Shown one piece after another: positions 15,731 to 23,183 of a stretch of 36,423 nt of DNA; position 1 is the first letter of the stretch; each line of letters opens with the position of its first letter. This stretch comes from Lachnospiraceae bacterium (GTDB taxonomy: Bacteria > Bacillota > Clostridia > Lachnospirales > Lachnospiraceae). The notes under the pieces are model-generated. The model was not told where the DNA came from. It was given only the letters and a program-made list of their open reading frames with translations, and did no database searches. The DNA lies in the NCBI GenBank assembly GCA_024682375.1, contig JAIKZI010000028.1, positions 1 through 36,423 on the forward strand. The letters are read 5' to 3'. A program made the translations under genes and the position numbers.

Positions 15731-17020
15731 CTAGTTATTTGCTTCTAATTCCTCATCATCCGGTAATTCAATAGATGTAGGGAATTTGATTCGTACTTTT
15801 ATAATACGTCTCTTTGCTGTCTTTGCAACGGAAAGAATGACGCCGGATCCAGTGACATAAGTCTCGCCTGTTTTAGGGAAGTGGTCGAATAGACCAGTTA
15901 AATATCCGCCCAATGTATCATAGTCTTCAGATTCGAATCCGAGTGGAAGTAAATCATCTAGATCCTCCAGATTTGCAGAACCTAAGACTACAAACTCAGT
16001 GTCATTGATTCTGATGATATCATCTTCCTCGTTTGTATCGTATTCATCACGAATTTCACCAACCAATTCTTCAAGCAAATCCTCTAGAGTGATAAGTCCG
16101 GCTACATCACCGTATTCATCGAGGATAATCGCCATAGAGATAGAATTAGAACGCATCTCTGTAAAGAGGTCTGCTGTATTTTTTTGCTCGTAAGTATAGA
16201 AAGGTTCTCTCATATATTTACGAACGGAAAAAGTATTCGGATCTTTGATTTCAATCAAATCCTTCATGTTTAGAATACCGATTACGTTATCTTTTTCCCC
16301 CTCGTATACAGGGATACGAGTTTTTCGTTCTCTCTGATAGAATTTTACGATTTTATCATATGACCAGTTCACATCTACTGCTGAGATATCGATACGAGGA
16401 ACCATAATTTCGCTAACCATCGATTCTGAAAAGTCGAAGATGTTATGGATAAAAGTACGCTCCTTTAATTCAATCGTTCCCTTTTCTTCGGAATAATCGA
16501 CTAAAGTGCGAATCTCTTCTGTAGTGAGTGCATCTCCTGATTCTTCATTCTTCACTCCGCGAAGTTTTAGGATAAAGATGGAGAGTGAATTTACTATGAA
16601 AATCACAGGAGTCAAAATATACATAAGTGTCCAGATGAAGTGGGCATCTTTTCTGGCTATATCATTTGCGCGGAGAGTAGCAGCGTTCTTAGGAGTGATC
16701 TCACCGAAAATAAGGATGAGAAAAGTAAGAACACCAGTTGCGATTCCGGCGCCGAAGCTTCCGAAGAATTTTATAGCCATGCTAGTGGCGAGAGATGATG
16801 CTGATAGGTTTACAATGTTGTTTCCGATTAGGATAGCAGATAGCATCTTGCTCTTCTGGTCGGTGATTTTTAAAACCAGAATAGCCTTCTTATCGCCAGA
16901 GTTGGCCAGCGTTTTAATTTTGATTCGGCTTACTGTTGTAAGCGCAGTTTCAGCAGATGAAAAATAACCTGATAGATATAATAAGACTAATAAAATTAAG
17001 CCTTGTATGAGATAGTCCAT
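15731..17020 (-). CDS. CNNM/CorC (HlyC) family membrane protein with CBS domains
   Basis: 429 residues, ATG at 17020-17018 behind AAAGGAG on the minus strand. Order of domains: CNNM/DUF21 membrane domain with four hydrophobic segments (~5-165, containing FSSAETALTTVS and LIGNNIVN), a CBS pair (~200-330, MVPRIDISAVD and ILDEYGDVAGLITLEDLLEELVGEI split over the two), and the C-terminal CorC_HlyC domain (~345-425). Family members export or regulate Mg2+ (MpfA in Staphylococcus) or other divalent ions. The old name haemolysin is misleading. It is a single gene with a good promoter, sharing its upstream region with the pyrimidine operon. Confidence 0.92.
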   Translation of the reverse strand: MDYLIQGLILLVLLYLSGYFSSAETALTTVSRIKIKTLANSGDKKAILVLKITDQKSKMLSAILIGNNIVNLSASSLATSMAIKFFGSFGAGIATGVLTFLILIFGEITPKNAATLRANDIARKDAHFIWTLMYILTPVIFIVNSLSIFILKLRGVKNEESGDALTTEEIRTLVDYSEEKGTIELKERTFIHNIFDFSESMVSEIMVPRIDISAVDVNWSYDKIVKFYQRERKTRIPVYEGEKDNVIGILNMKDLIEIKDPNTFSVRKYMREPFYTYEQKNTADLFTEMRSNSISMAIILDEYGDVAGLITLEDLLEELVGEIRDEYDTNEEDDIIRINDTEFVVLGSANLEDLDDLLPLGFESEDYDTLGGYLTGLFDHFPKTGETYVTGSGVILSVAKTAKRRIIKVRIKFPTSIELPDDEELEANN

Positions 17021-17061
17021 TTTTCTCCTTTATTAAATAAGAAATTGTTTGTATTAGATTT

Positions 17062-17090
17062 ATATTATGTCAGAAGGGGAAGACTGTCAA
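17062..17090 (-). promoter_or_regulatory. Promoter of the CNNM/CorC gene
   Basis: On the minus strand: perfect TTGACA (17090-17085), 17-bp spacer, TAATAT (17067-17062), about 45 bp before the start codon. Confidence 0.75.
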
Positions 17091-17099
17091 ATATTTGGA

Positions 17100-17119
17100 T
17101 ATTTTTTCCGGAAAAAATA
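17100..17119. promoter_or_regulatory. Perfect 20-bp palindrome in a divergent promoter region
   Basis: TATTTTTTCC is followed directly by its complement GGAAAAAATA. It lies 10 bp upstream of the CNNM -35 box and in the spacer of a possible plus-strand promoter (TTGGAT 17095-17100, TACAAC 17118-17123). Symmetry and position suggest an operator; the binding protein is unknown. Confidence 0.5.
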
Positions 17120-17162
17120 CAACAAAATAAGTCAAAATGTCTCTTGTGCCAGGAGGCATGTG

Positions 17163-17195
17163 ATGATAGAATTATGGAAGTTTGAGATTAAGTAA
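17163..17195 (+). CDS. Possible leader peptide upstream of the TPR lipoprotein
   Basis: A perfect AGGAGG (17151-17156) is followed 6 bases later by ATG and the 10-residue frame MIELWKFEIK, whose TAA (17193-17195) touches the AAAGGA site of the lipoprotein gene. This may be a translated leader coupled to the pyrimidine operon. However, TTGTGC (17144-17149) and TAGAAT (17167-17172), 17 bp apart, could be a promoter starting inside it, in which case the frame would not be translated. Confidence 0.35.
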   Translation: MIELWKFEIK

Positions 17196-17205
17196 AGGAC
17201 TTATG

Positions 17206-18153
17206 ATGAAGAAACAAAGTATTCTATGTCTTCTTCTGGCAACATGTATGCTGTCTGGATGTGCAGGCGGACAGAATGCAACTCAGCAGAAGGATTTTGA
17301 AAAGGGAATAGAGAAGGTCGACAAGGCTGATTACAAGAACGCTATCAAATATTTCGATAGTGCGCTTAAGATTTCCTCATCTGTTTCTTCCCAGGAAGAA
17401 GATATCGTTACTTATAAAGCAGCTGCACAGTATCTATCTGGTGACTATAAAGGCGCGATTAAAAGCGCATCTAATCTAATTAACTATGACGGCAAGAATT
17501 CGGACTACTATTATTTGAGAGGTTCGTTCTATGCTGATCAAAAAGACTTCGAAAAGGCTGACAAAGATTATAAGAAGGCCGTTTCACTTTCCAAGAATGA
17601 TTACAATTTATGCTTTGAGATTTATGAGAATTTAGTTTCTCATGAGTCTACTGTTAATCCTGAAAAGTATCTTGATAAGGTAATTGCTTTTGATTCTAAG
17701 GATGGAGAGATTGTAAATGCAAAAGGTGATGCATATCTCTATAAAGGCAATACAAAAGAGGCTTTGGAGTATTACGAGAAGGCAGTTAAGACTGGCTATT
17801 CGACAGGCTATTTAGGTATGGCAAAATGCTATTACTTAGATAAAGACAGTAAGAGAGCTTCAAAAGAGATAAAGAATTTCGAGTCCAAAGAAAAGGACTC
17901 TCCTTTTAAGTTCAATAAAGCGGCAGAGGCTTTGATGCAAATCAAAGACTATAAGAGTGCTCTTTCTTCTGTTCAGAAGGGCCTCGACTTAAAGAAAGAT
18001 AATCATGAACAGGATTTAAAAAAGAATGAAATAATCTGTTACGAGTATCTCGGACAGTTTGATAAGGCAAAGTCAAAAGCAAAGAGTTATGTGAAGGAAT
18101 ATCCTGGCGATCACACAATGCTTCGCGAATGGAAATTCCTATCGACGAGGTAA
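17206..18153 (+). CDS. TPR-repeat lipoprotein
   Basis: 315 residues. I choose ATG 17206 (AAAGGA 6 bases upstream), though ATG 17203 is one codon earlier. Signal peptide MKKQSILCLLLATCMLSGC has a lipobox LSGC, so the mature protein is lipid-anchored outside the membrane. The rest is a chain of tetratricopeptide repeats (about residues 35-310; e.g. DYKNAIKYFDSALKI, DYKGAIKSASNLI, DFEKADKDYKKAVSL, NTKEALEYYEKAVK), i.e. a protein-binding scaffold with no enzyme motif. Its stop is 4 bp before the pyrC start and supplies the pyrC ribosome site, so it is cotranscribed with pyrimidine genes, though no functional link is known. Confidence 0.88.
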   Translation: MKKQSILCLLLATCMLSGCAGGQNATQQKDFEKGIEKVDKADYKNAIKYFDSALKISSSVSSQEEDIVTYKAAAQYLSGDYKGAIKSASNLINYDGKNSDYYYLRGSFYADQKDFEKADKDYKKAVSLSKNDYNLCFEIYENLVSHESTVNPEKYLDKVIAFDSKDGEIVNAKGDAYLYKGNTKEALEYYEKAVKTGYSTGYLGMAKCYYLDKDSKRASKEIKNFESKEKDSPFKFNKAAEALMQIKDYKSALSSVQKGLDLKKDNHEQDLKKNEIICYEYLGQFDKAKSKAKSYVKEYPGDHTMLREWKFLSTR

Positions 18154-18157
18154 GATG

Positions 18158-19474
18158 ATGGCAATATTACTTATGAACGGCCGCCTTATAAATCCGGCGG
18201 ACCAGTTGGACGGATTGTTTGACATTCTAATTGAAGATGGAATTGTAAAGGAAAGACTACCTCACACAGATGAGGTGTTATCTCTAATGGAGAAAAAATA
18301 CGATTCCCTAAGGACTTACGATTTGACGGGCAGAATTATCTTCCCGGGTTTTATCGACCTCCATGTTCATTTTAGAGATCCGGGTCAGACAGAAAAGGAG
18401 ACTATTGAGACAGGCATCAAGGCTGCAGCCCACGGTGGATTTACGACAGTACTTACAATGCCTAATACTTCTCCTGTTTGTGATAATCCATCCATTGTTG
18501 AATACGTTCATAAGAAGGCAAGGAATTGTCACTCTACTGAAGTACTACAGATTGGTAGTATTACAAAAGGTATGGAGGGCAAGGAACTAAATGATATAGC
18601 TGCCCTAAAGGAAGCTGGAGTTCCTGCCATCTCTGAAGACGGAAAGAGCGTTATGAATTCGGCTCTTGCACGTCGTGCTTTTAAAATTGCAAAAGAAAAT
18701 GATTTACCTGTTTTTTCCCACTGCGAAGATATCGATTTAGTGGAAGGCGGCGTAATGAATCAAGGGAAGATGTCTTTAAAATATGATCTTCCTGGTATTT
18801 CTAATTCTGTTGAAAATATCATAATCGCCAGAAACATCTTTCTGGCAGAAGAGACTGGTGCAACCTTGCATCTATGTCACAACTCTACAAAAGAGTCATA
18901 TCTATGTGTGAAGCTCGCAAAAGAGCATGGAATTCATGTTACGGGCGAAGTCACACCTCATCATTTCGTTTTATGTGAAGATGAAATTGATCCCAATAAT
19001 GCAAATTACAAGATGAATCCCCCTGTTCGTACAGCGGAGGATAGAGAATATCTGATTCGTGGACTGAAGGAAAATGTCTTTGACGTAATCGCGACTGACC
19101 ATGCGCCTCATACGGCCTCTGAAAAAGCCAGAGGTTTTAAAAGTGCGCCTTTTGGAATCGTAGGACTGGAGACTGCGGCAGCCTTGACTTACACATATCT
19201 TGTTAAGCCTGGTCATCTAAGTCTCATGCAGATGGCAGAAAAGATGTCCTATAATCCGGCACGTATCATAAAGAAGGATTACGGTGATATTTCGGTTGGG
19301 AAAAAAGCTGACCTCACAATTTTCGATGCCACAAAGAAATATAAGATTGATTCGAATGAATTCTACAGCAAAGGACATAACGAACCTTTCGATGGAAGGG
19401 AAGTATATGGAAAGGTTGTAGCGACTATAAAAGATGGAGACTTTGTTTTTAAAGTGGAGGGAGAAAAATTATGA
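18158..19474 (+). CDS. pyrC: Dihydroorotase (class I)
   Basis: 438 residues. ATG 18158 is preferred over ATG 18155 because the GAGG at 18147-18150 is then 7 bases away. Zinc ligands HVH in FIDLHVHFRDPGQ, the substrate segment TMPNTSP, and the late metal-site motif ATDHAPHT identify a class I dihydroorotase. It cyclises N-carbamoyl-aspartate to dihydroorotate in UMP synthesis. First pyrimidine gene of the run; overlaps pyrF by 4 bp (ATGA). pyrB and carAB are not in the window. Confidence 0.97.
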   Translation: MAILLMNGRLINPADQLDGLFDILIEDGIVKERLPHTDEVLSLMEKKYDSLRTYDLTGRIIFPGFIDLHVHFRDPGQTEKETIETGIKAAAHGGFTTVLTMPNTSPVCDNPSIVEYVHKKARNCHSTEVLQIGSITKGMEGKELNDIAALKEAGVPAISEDGKSVMNSALARRAFKIAKENDLPVFSHCEDIDLVEGGVMNQGKMSLKYDLPGISNSVENIIIARNIFLAEETGATLHLCHNSTKESYLCVKLAKEHGIHVTGEVTPHHFVLCEDEIDPNNANYKMNPPVRTAEDREYLIRGLKENVFDVIATDHAPHTASEKARGFKSAPFGIVGLETAAALTYTYLVKPGHLSLMQMAEKMSYNPARIIKKDYGDISVGKKADLTIFDATKKYKIDSNEFYSKGHNEPFDGREVYGKVVATIKDGDFVFKVEGEKL

Positions 19475-20403
19475 TTAAAAGATTATGTGAAAAAATCGAT
19501 GAGAAGGGATCGCCTATTGTTGTGGGCTTAGATCCTTCACTGAAATTTATACCTAAAAACATTTTGACTAAATGTTTTGCCGAGTATGGAGAAACTTTAG
19601 AAGGTGCTGCGGAGGCTTTTGGACGTTTTAATAGGGTGATTATCGACAGTGTCTGTGATTTGGTACCGGCTGTAAAACCTCAGATTGCCATGTATGAGCA
19701 ATTAGGAATTCCTGGACTTATCGCATTTCAAAAGACAGTAGACTATGCACATGAAAAAGGTCTAGTTGTAATAGGTGATATTAAAAGAGGAGATATTGGA
19801 AACACAGCAAGATTTTATGCTGAATCTCATATAGGCTCAGTATCTGTTGGTTCTGAAAACTATTCACCTTTTGATGAAGACTTCGCTACAGTAAATCCAT
19901 ATCTTGGAACAGACAGTGTGCAGCCTTTTATCGATGTTTGTAAAGAAAACGGAAAGGGAATCTTTGTACTTGTAAAGACATCTAATAAATCAAGTGGAGA
20001 TTTCCAGGATAAGCTTATAGATGGAAAACCACTATATTACCATGTGGCATCAAAGGTAAATGAATGGGGAAAGCAGTGCATTGATGGCGTTTATTCTGAT
20101 GTCGGAGCAGTTGTAGGTGCAACTTATCCAGAAGTTGGTAGAGAACTTAGAAAAGTTATGCCGAATGCTTTTATCCTGGTGCCAGGATACGGAGCTCAGG
20201 GTGGAAAGGGCGAAGATTTAGTTCCATTTTTTAATAATGATGGAAAGGGCGCAATCATCAATTCTTCACGAGGAATCATTGCAGCCTATAAGAGGGAAGG
20301 CTACGAGAAGTTTTCTGAAGAGAATTTCGGAGATGCTGCTCGTGCTGCAGTACTTGAGATGAAAATCGACATCGATAATGCACTTGATAAAGCGCTTAAC
20401 TAG
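19471..20403 (+). CDS. pyrF: Orotidine 5'-phosphate decarboxylase (type 2)
   Basis: 310 residues from ATG 19471, behind GGAGGGAG in the end of pyrC. The length and the early GSPIVVGLDPSLKFIP, together with DIKRGDIGNTA (the K-D-K-D catalytic array in its type-2 form), place it in the long pyrF subfamily rather than the ~235-residue B. subtilis type. It decarboxylates OMP to UMP, the final step of the pathway. Translational coupling with pyrC follows from the overlap. Confidence 0.96.
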   Translation: MIKRLCEKIDEKGSPIVVGLDPSLKFIPKNILTKCFAEYGETLEGAAEAFGRFNRVIIDSVCDLVPAVKPQIAMYEQLGIPGLIAFQKTVDYAHEKGLVVIGDIKRGDIGNTARFYAESHIGSVSVGSENYSPFDEDFATVNPYLGTDSVQPFIDVCKENGKGIFVLVKTSNKSSGDFQDKLIDGKPLYYHVASKVNEWGKQCIDGVYSDVGAVVGATYPEVGRELRKVMPNAFILVPGYGAQGGKGEDLVPFFNNDGKGAIINSSRGIIAAYKREGYEKFSEENFGDAARAAVLEMKIDIDNALDKALN

Positions 20404-20436
20404 TTTTAAAACCAAGAAATATTTGTGGAGAGGATA

Positions 20437-21225
20437 ATGAAAAGTAAAATTGTAGAAAATGCGAGAGTGGTTGAGAATCTACAGATGACAGATGATGTCT
20501 ATTCGATGATTCTTGAAACTGAAATTGCGGATATGGCGAAGCCGGGCCAGTTTGTAGCTCTCTATTCAAATTCAGATTCAAAGATACTTCCTAGACCTAT
20601 TAGTATCTGTGACTTCTCTGATGGAAGAATCAGATTGGTATACAGAGTAGTGGGAGAGGGAACTTATGAGTTCTCTAACCTAAAAGAAGGCGATACCATA
20701 AAGGTTATGGGGCCTCTAGGTAATGGCTATCCAATTGAAAATCTAAATAGTGATTCTAAAGTCACTCTAGTCGGTGGTGGAGTTGGTGTGCCTCCACTTC
20801 TGGCACTTGCAAAAACTTTATCTAATAATGGAATTAAAAATATAAACTGTGTTCTAGGATTTAGAAATGAAGATGACATTTTCTTAGAAGATGATTTTGA
20901 GGAATACTCTGATGTCACAATAACTACAGATGATGGCTCAGCTGGATTTCATGGAAATACGGTTTCATTCCTTCAAAATGTTGAAGAAAAGTCAGATGTA
21001 ATCTATTCCTGCGGTCCAAAAATCATGCTTCATTTCTTAAAGGAATATGCAAATGAAAAGGGCATCAAACTTTTTGTGTCTCTTGAGGAAAAAATGGCCT
21101 GTGGAATCGGATCTTGCCTCGCCTGCGTTTGTAAGTCCAAAAATGTGGACAACCATTCAAAAGTACATAATAAACGTGTCTGCAAAGACGGACCGGTATT
21201 CGATGCAGAGGAGGTAGAACTATAA
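20437..21225 (+). CDS. pyrK: Dihydroorotate dehydrogenase electron-transfer subunit
   Basis: 262 residues. ATG 20437 follows GGAGAGG; an in-frame GTG at 20425 is part of that ribosome site. An FAD-binding barrel (PGQFVALYSN, LPRPISICDF), an NAD-binding half (LVGGGVGVPPLLALAK, SCGPKIMLHFL) and a C-terminal [2Fe-2S] cluster (CGIGSCLACVCKS plus C in KRVCKDGP) are visible. It transfers electrons from PyrD to NAD+, which fits an anaerobe. Its stop overlaps the pyrD start by one base (TAATG). Confidence 0.96.
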   Translation: MKSKIVENARVVENLQMTDDVYSMILETEIADMAKPGQFVALYSNSDSKILPRPISICDFSDGRIRLVYRVVGEGTYEFSNLKEGDTIKVMGPLGNGYPIENLNSDSKVTLVGGGVGVPPLLALAKTLSNNGIKNINCVLGFRNEDDIFLEDDFEEYSDVTITTDDGSAGFHGNTVSFLQNVEEKSDVIYSCGPKIMLHFLKEYANEKGIKLFVSLEEKMACGIGSCLACVCKSKNVDNHSKVHNKRVCKDGPVFDAEEVEL

Positions 21226-22130
21226 TGAGAGATTTATCTATAGATGCTTTCGGACTTCATTTTAAAAATCCTATTATGACTTGTTCTGGAACATTTGCAT
21301 CGGGAATCGAGTATAGCGAGTTTGTGGATTTAAATAGACTGGGCGCTGTAGTTACAAAGGGAGTTTCGCATGAGCCCTGGAGTGGAAATCCTACACCTAG
21401 AATTGCAGAGACTCCATCTGGAATGTTAAATGCTATAGGACTTCAGAATCCAGGTACTAAAACTTTTATCGAAAGAGATTTAGAGGAACTAAAAGACTAT
21501 GACACAAATATTGTAGTAAATGTCTGCGGTCATAGTTTGGAAGAGTATAAAAAAGCTGTTCTTGATTTAAATGATACAAATGCAAATCTCTTTGAAATAA
21601 ATATTTCCTGTCCAAATGTAAAAGCAGGAGGACTTAGCTTTGGAACAGATCCCAAAGGTGTATATGAAATTACAAGTGAATTAAAGCAGATTTCTAAGAA
21701 GCCAATCGTTATGAAATTGACTCCAAATGTCACTGATATAAAGGTGATTGCAAAGGCAGCAGAAGAGGGAGGAGCTGATGGAATCTCTCTTATAAATACA
21801 CTGACTGGAATGAAGATTGACGTGGAGAAGCAGATTTTTTCCTTAGCAAATAAAACCGGTGGACTCTCAGGTCCAGCTATTCATCCGGTAGCAGTTCGTA
21901 TGGTTTATGAGTGCGCCTCTGTAGTAAACATTCCGATTATCGGAATGGGCGGAGTTTTTGATTATTCCGATGCGCTCGAACTTATGATGGCTGGTGCTTC
22001 ACTTGTCGCAGTGGGAAGTGCAAACTTTAAAAATCCATGTGCGACTACAGATATAATCGATGGAATCGATGATTATATGGAAAGACATAATATAAAGAAC
22101 ATAAAAGAAATCATTGGATTAGTAAAATAG
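21225..22130 (+). CDS. pyrD: Dihydroorotate dehydrogenase, class 1B catalytic subunit
   Basis: 301 residues from ATG 21225. The active-site base is C129 in INISCPNVK, which distinguishes class 1 from the membrane class 2 (Ser). FMN-binding segments FKNPIMTCSGTFASG and GMGGVFDYSDALELMMAG are present. Together with PyrK it forms the NAD-linked heterotetramer oxidising dihydroorotate to orotate. GAGGTAGA in the pyrK end is its ribosome site. Confidence 0.97.
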   Translation: MRDLSIDAFGLHFKNPIMTCSGTFASGIEYSEFVDLNRLGAVVTKGVSHEPWSGNPTPRIAETPSGMLNAIGLQNPGTKTFIERDLEELKDYDTNIVVNVCGHSLEEYKKAVLDLNDTNANLFEINISCPNVKAGGLSFGTDPKGVYEITSELKQISKKPIVMKLTPNVTDIKVIAKAAEEGGADGISLINTLTGMKIDVEKQIFSLANKTGGLSGPAIHPVAVRMVYECASVVNIPIIGMGGVFDYSDALELMMAGASLVAVGSANFKNPCATTDIIDGIDDYMERHNIKNIKEIIGLVK

Positions 22131-22156
22131 ATTTAATTATACTAGTGGAGGATATG

Positions 22157-22840
22157 ATGAAAGAATATCAGGAAGAATTTATCGATTTTATGCTCGAAGG
22201 AGAGGTACTTCGTTTCGGAGACTTTACAACAAAGAGTGGAAGGAAGACTCCTTTTTTCATAAATGCCGGTCTTTATAAGACTGGTGAGCAGCTAAAGAGA
22301 CTTGGCGAATATTATGCAAAGACTATTCACGATGAGTTCGGTGAGGATATCGATATTCTATTCGGACCTGCATATAAGGGAATTCCTCTTTCAGTTGCAA
22401 CTTGCATCGCACTTTATGAGATGTATGGTATGAATGTTTCATACTGCGCAAATCGAAAAGAGATAAAGGATCACGGGGAAAAAGGAATCCTACTCGGTTC
22501 TCCTATAAAGGATGGCGACAAGGTCGTAATTATAGAGGATGTGACTACAGCAGGAACTTCTATCAGAGAGACAATGCCAATCATAAAGGCTCAGGCTGAT
22601 TGTGATGTTGTGGGACTGGTTGTTTCTGTAGATAGAATGGAGAAGGGCACGGGAGAGTTAAATGCTCTGGATGAGATTGCAAAGAATTACAATTTCAAAA
22701 CAACTTCTATCGTAAATATGGAAGAAGTAGTGGAGAGACTTCGCAAAGTGCCTTATAATGGAAAGATACTGATCGATTCTGAATTAGAAAGTAGAATTTC
22801 GGCATATTATGATCAGTACGGTGCCGAATCTAGGAAGTAA
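22157..22840 (+). CDS. pyrE: Orotate phosphoribosyltransferase
   Basis: 227 residues. Starts ATG 22154 and 22157 are adjacent; GGAGG at 22147-22151 fits 22157 (MKEYQEEFIDF) better. The PRPP-binding motif is VVIIEDVTTAGTSIRE at about residue 125-140, and FGPAYKGIPL and CANRKEIKDHGEKG form the other active-site loops. It joins orotate to PRPP to form OMP. It completes the dihydroorotate-to-UMP steps encoded in this window. Confidence 0.97.
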   Translation: MKEYQEEFIDFMLEGEVLRFGDFTTKSGRKTPFFINAGLYKTGEQLKRLGEYYAKTIHDEFGEDIDILFGPAYKGIPLSVATCIALYEMYGMNVSYCANRKEIKDHGEKGILLGSPIKDGDKVVIIEDVTTAGTSIRETMPIIKAQADCDVVGLVVSVDRMEKGTGELNALDEIAKNYNFKTTSIVNMEEVVERLRKVPYNGKILIDSELESRISAYYDQYGAESRK

Positions 22841-22842
22841 TA

Positions 22843-23166
22843 ATGAGTCCAAAGAAGAAAAGAAGATATAGAGAAAAGAAACCACATAATTTACGTTCAA
22901 TCATGGCAGCAATCCCTGCAACAGTTTCATTCGCATTGTTTTTGCTTGTGATTGTGGAAAGCGTCATAAATGATGGAAAGATCACAAGAATTCTTGCCGG
23001 TCTAGGAATGATTTTCTTTATAGTATCTATAATAGAATTCTATTATGGATTCCGTGAATACAAGAAGGATGATTACAGCACAGTAAGTAGAAGAGTTGGC
23101 GTAATCCTTCCACTGGTTTCCTTCTTGCTTTGGGGTGCTTTGTTTGTAATTGGAATTTTTTTCTAA
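22843..23166 (+). CDS. Small three-helix membrane protein (DUF6142-like)
   Basis: 107 residues from ATG 22843, 2 bp after pyrE, with AGGAAG in the end of pyrE as ribosome site. A very basic N-terminus (MSPKKKRRYREKK) is followed by three hydrophobic segments (~18-42, ~50-68, ~83-106). The pattern (KKKxxxxxKKxx then three helices) resembles small Lachnospiraceae membrane proteins of the DUF6142 type; this likeness is from memory. By the positive-inside rule the N-terminus is cytoplasmic. It sits between pyrE and the M29 peptidase, so it is a passenger of the nucleotide operon. Confidence 0.7.
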   Translation: MSPKKKRRYREKKPHNLRSIMAAIPATVSFALFLLVIVESVINDGKITRILAGLGMIFFIVSIIEFYYGFREYKKDDYSTVSRRVGVILPLVSFLLWGALFVIGIFF

Positions 23167-23183
23167 GGGAGGTTTTTTAATCA

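Noticed and set aside
15731-17020. Haemolysin
   Set aside because: The domain order is CNNM, CBS pair, CorC: an ion transport or regulation protein; the haemolysin name is historical.
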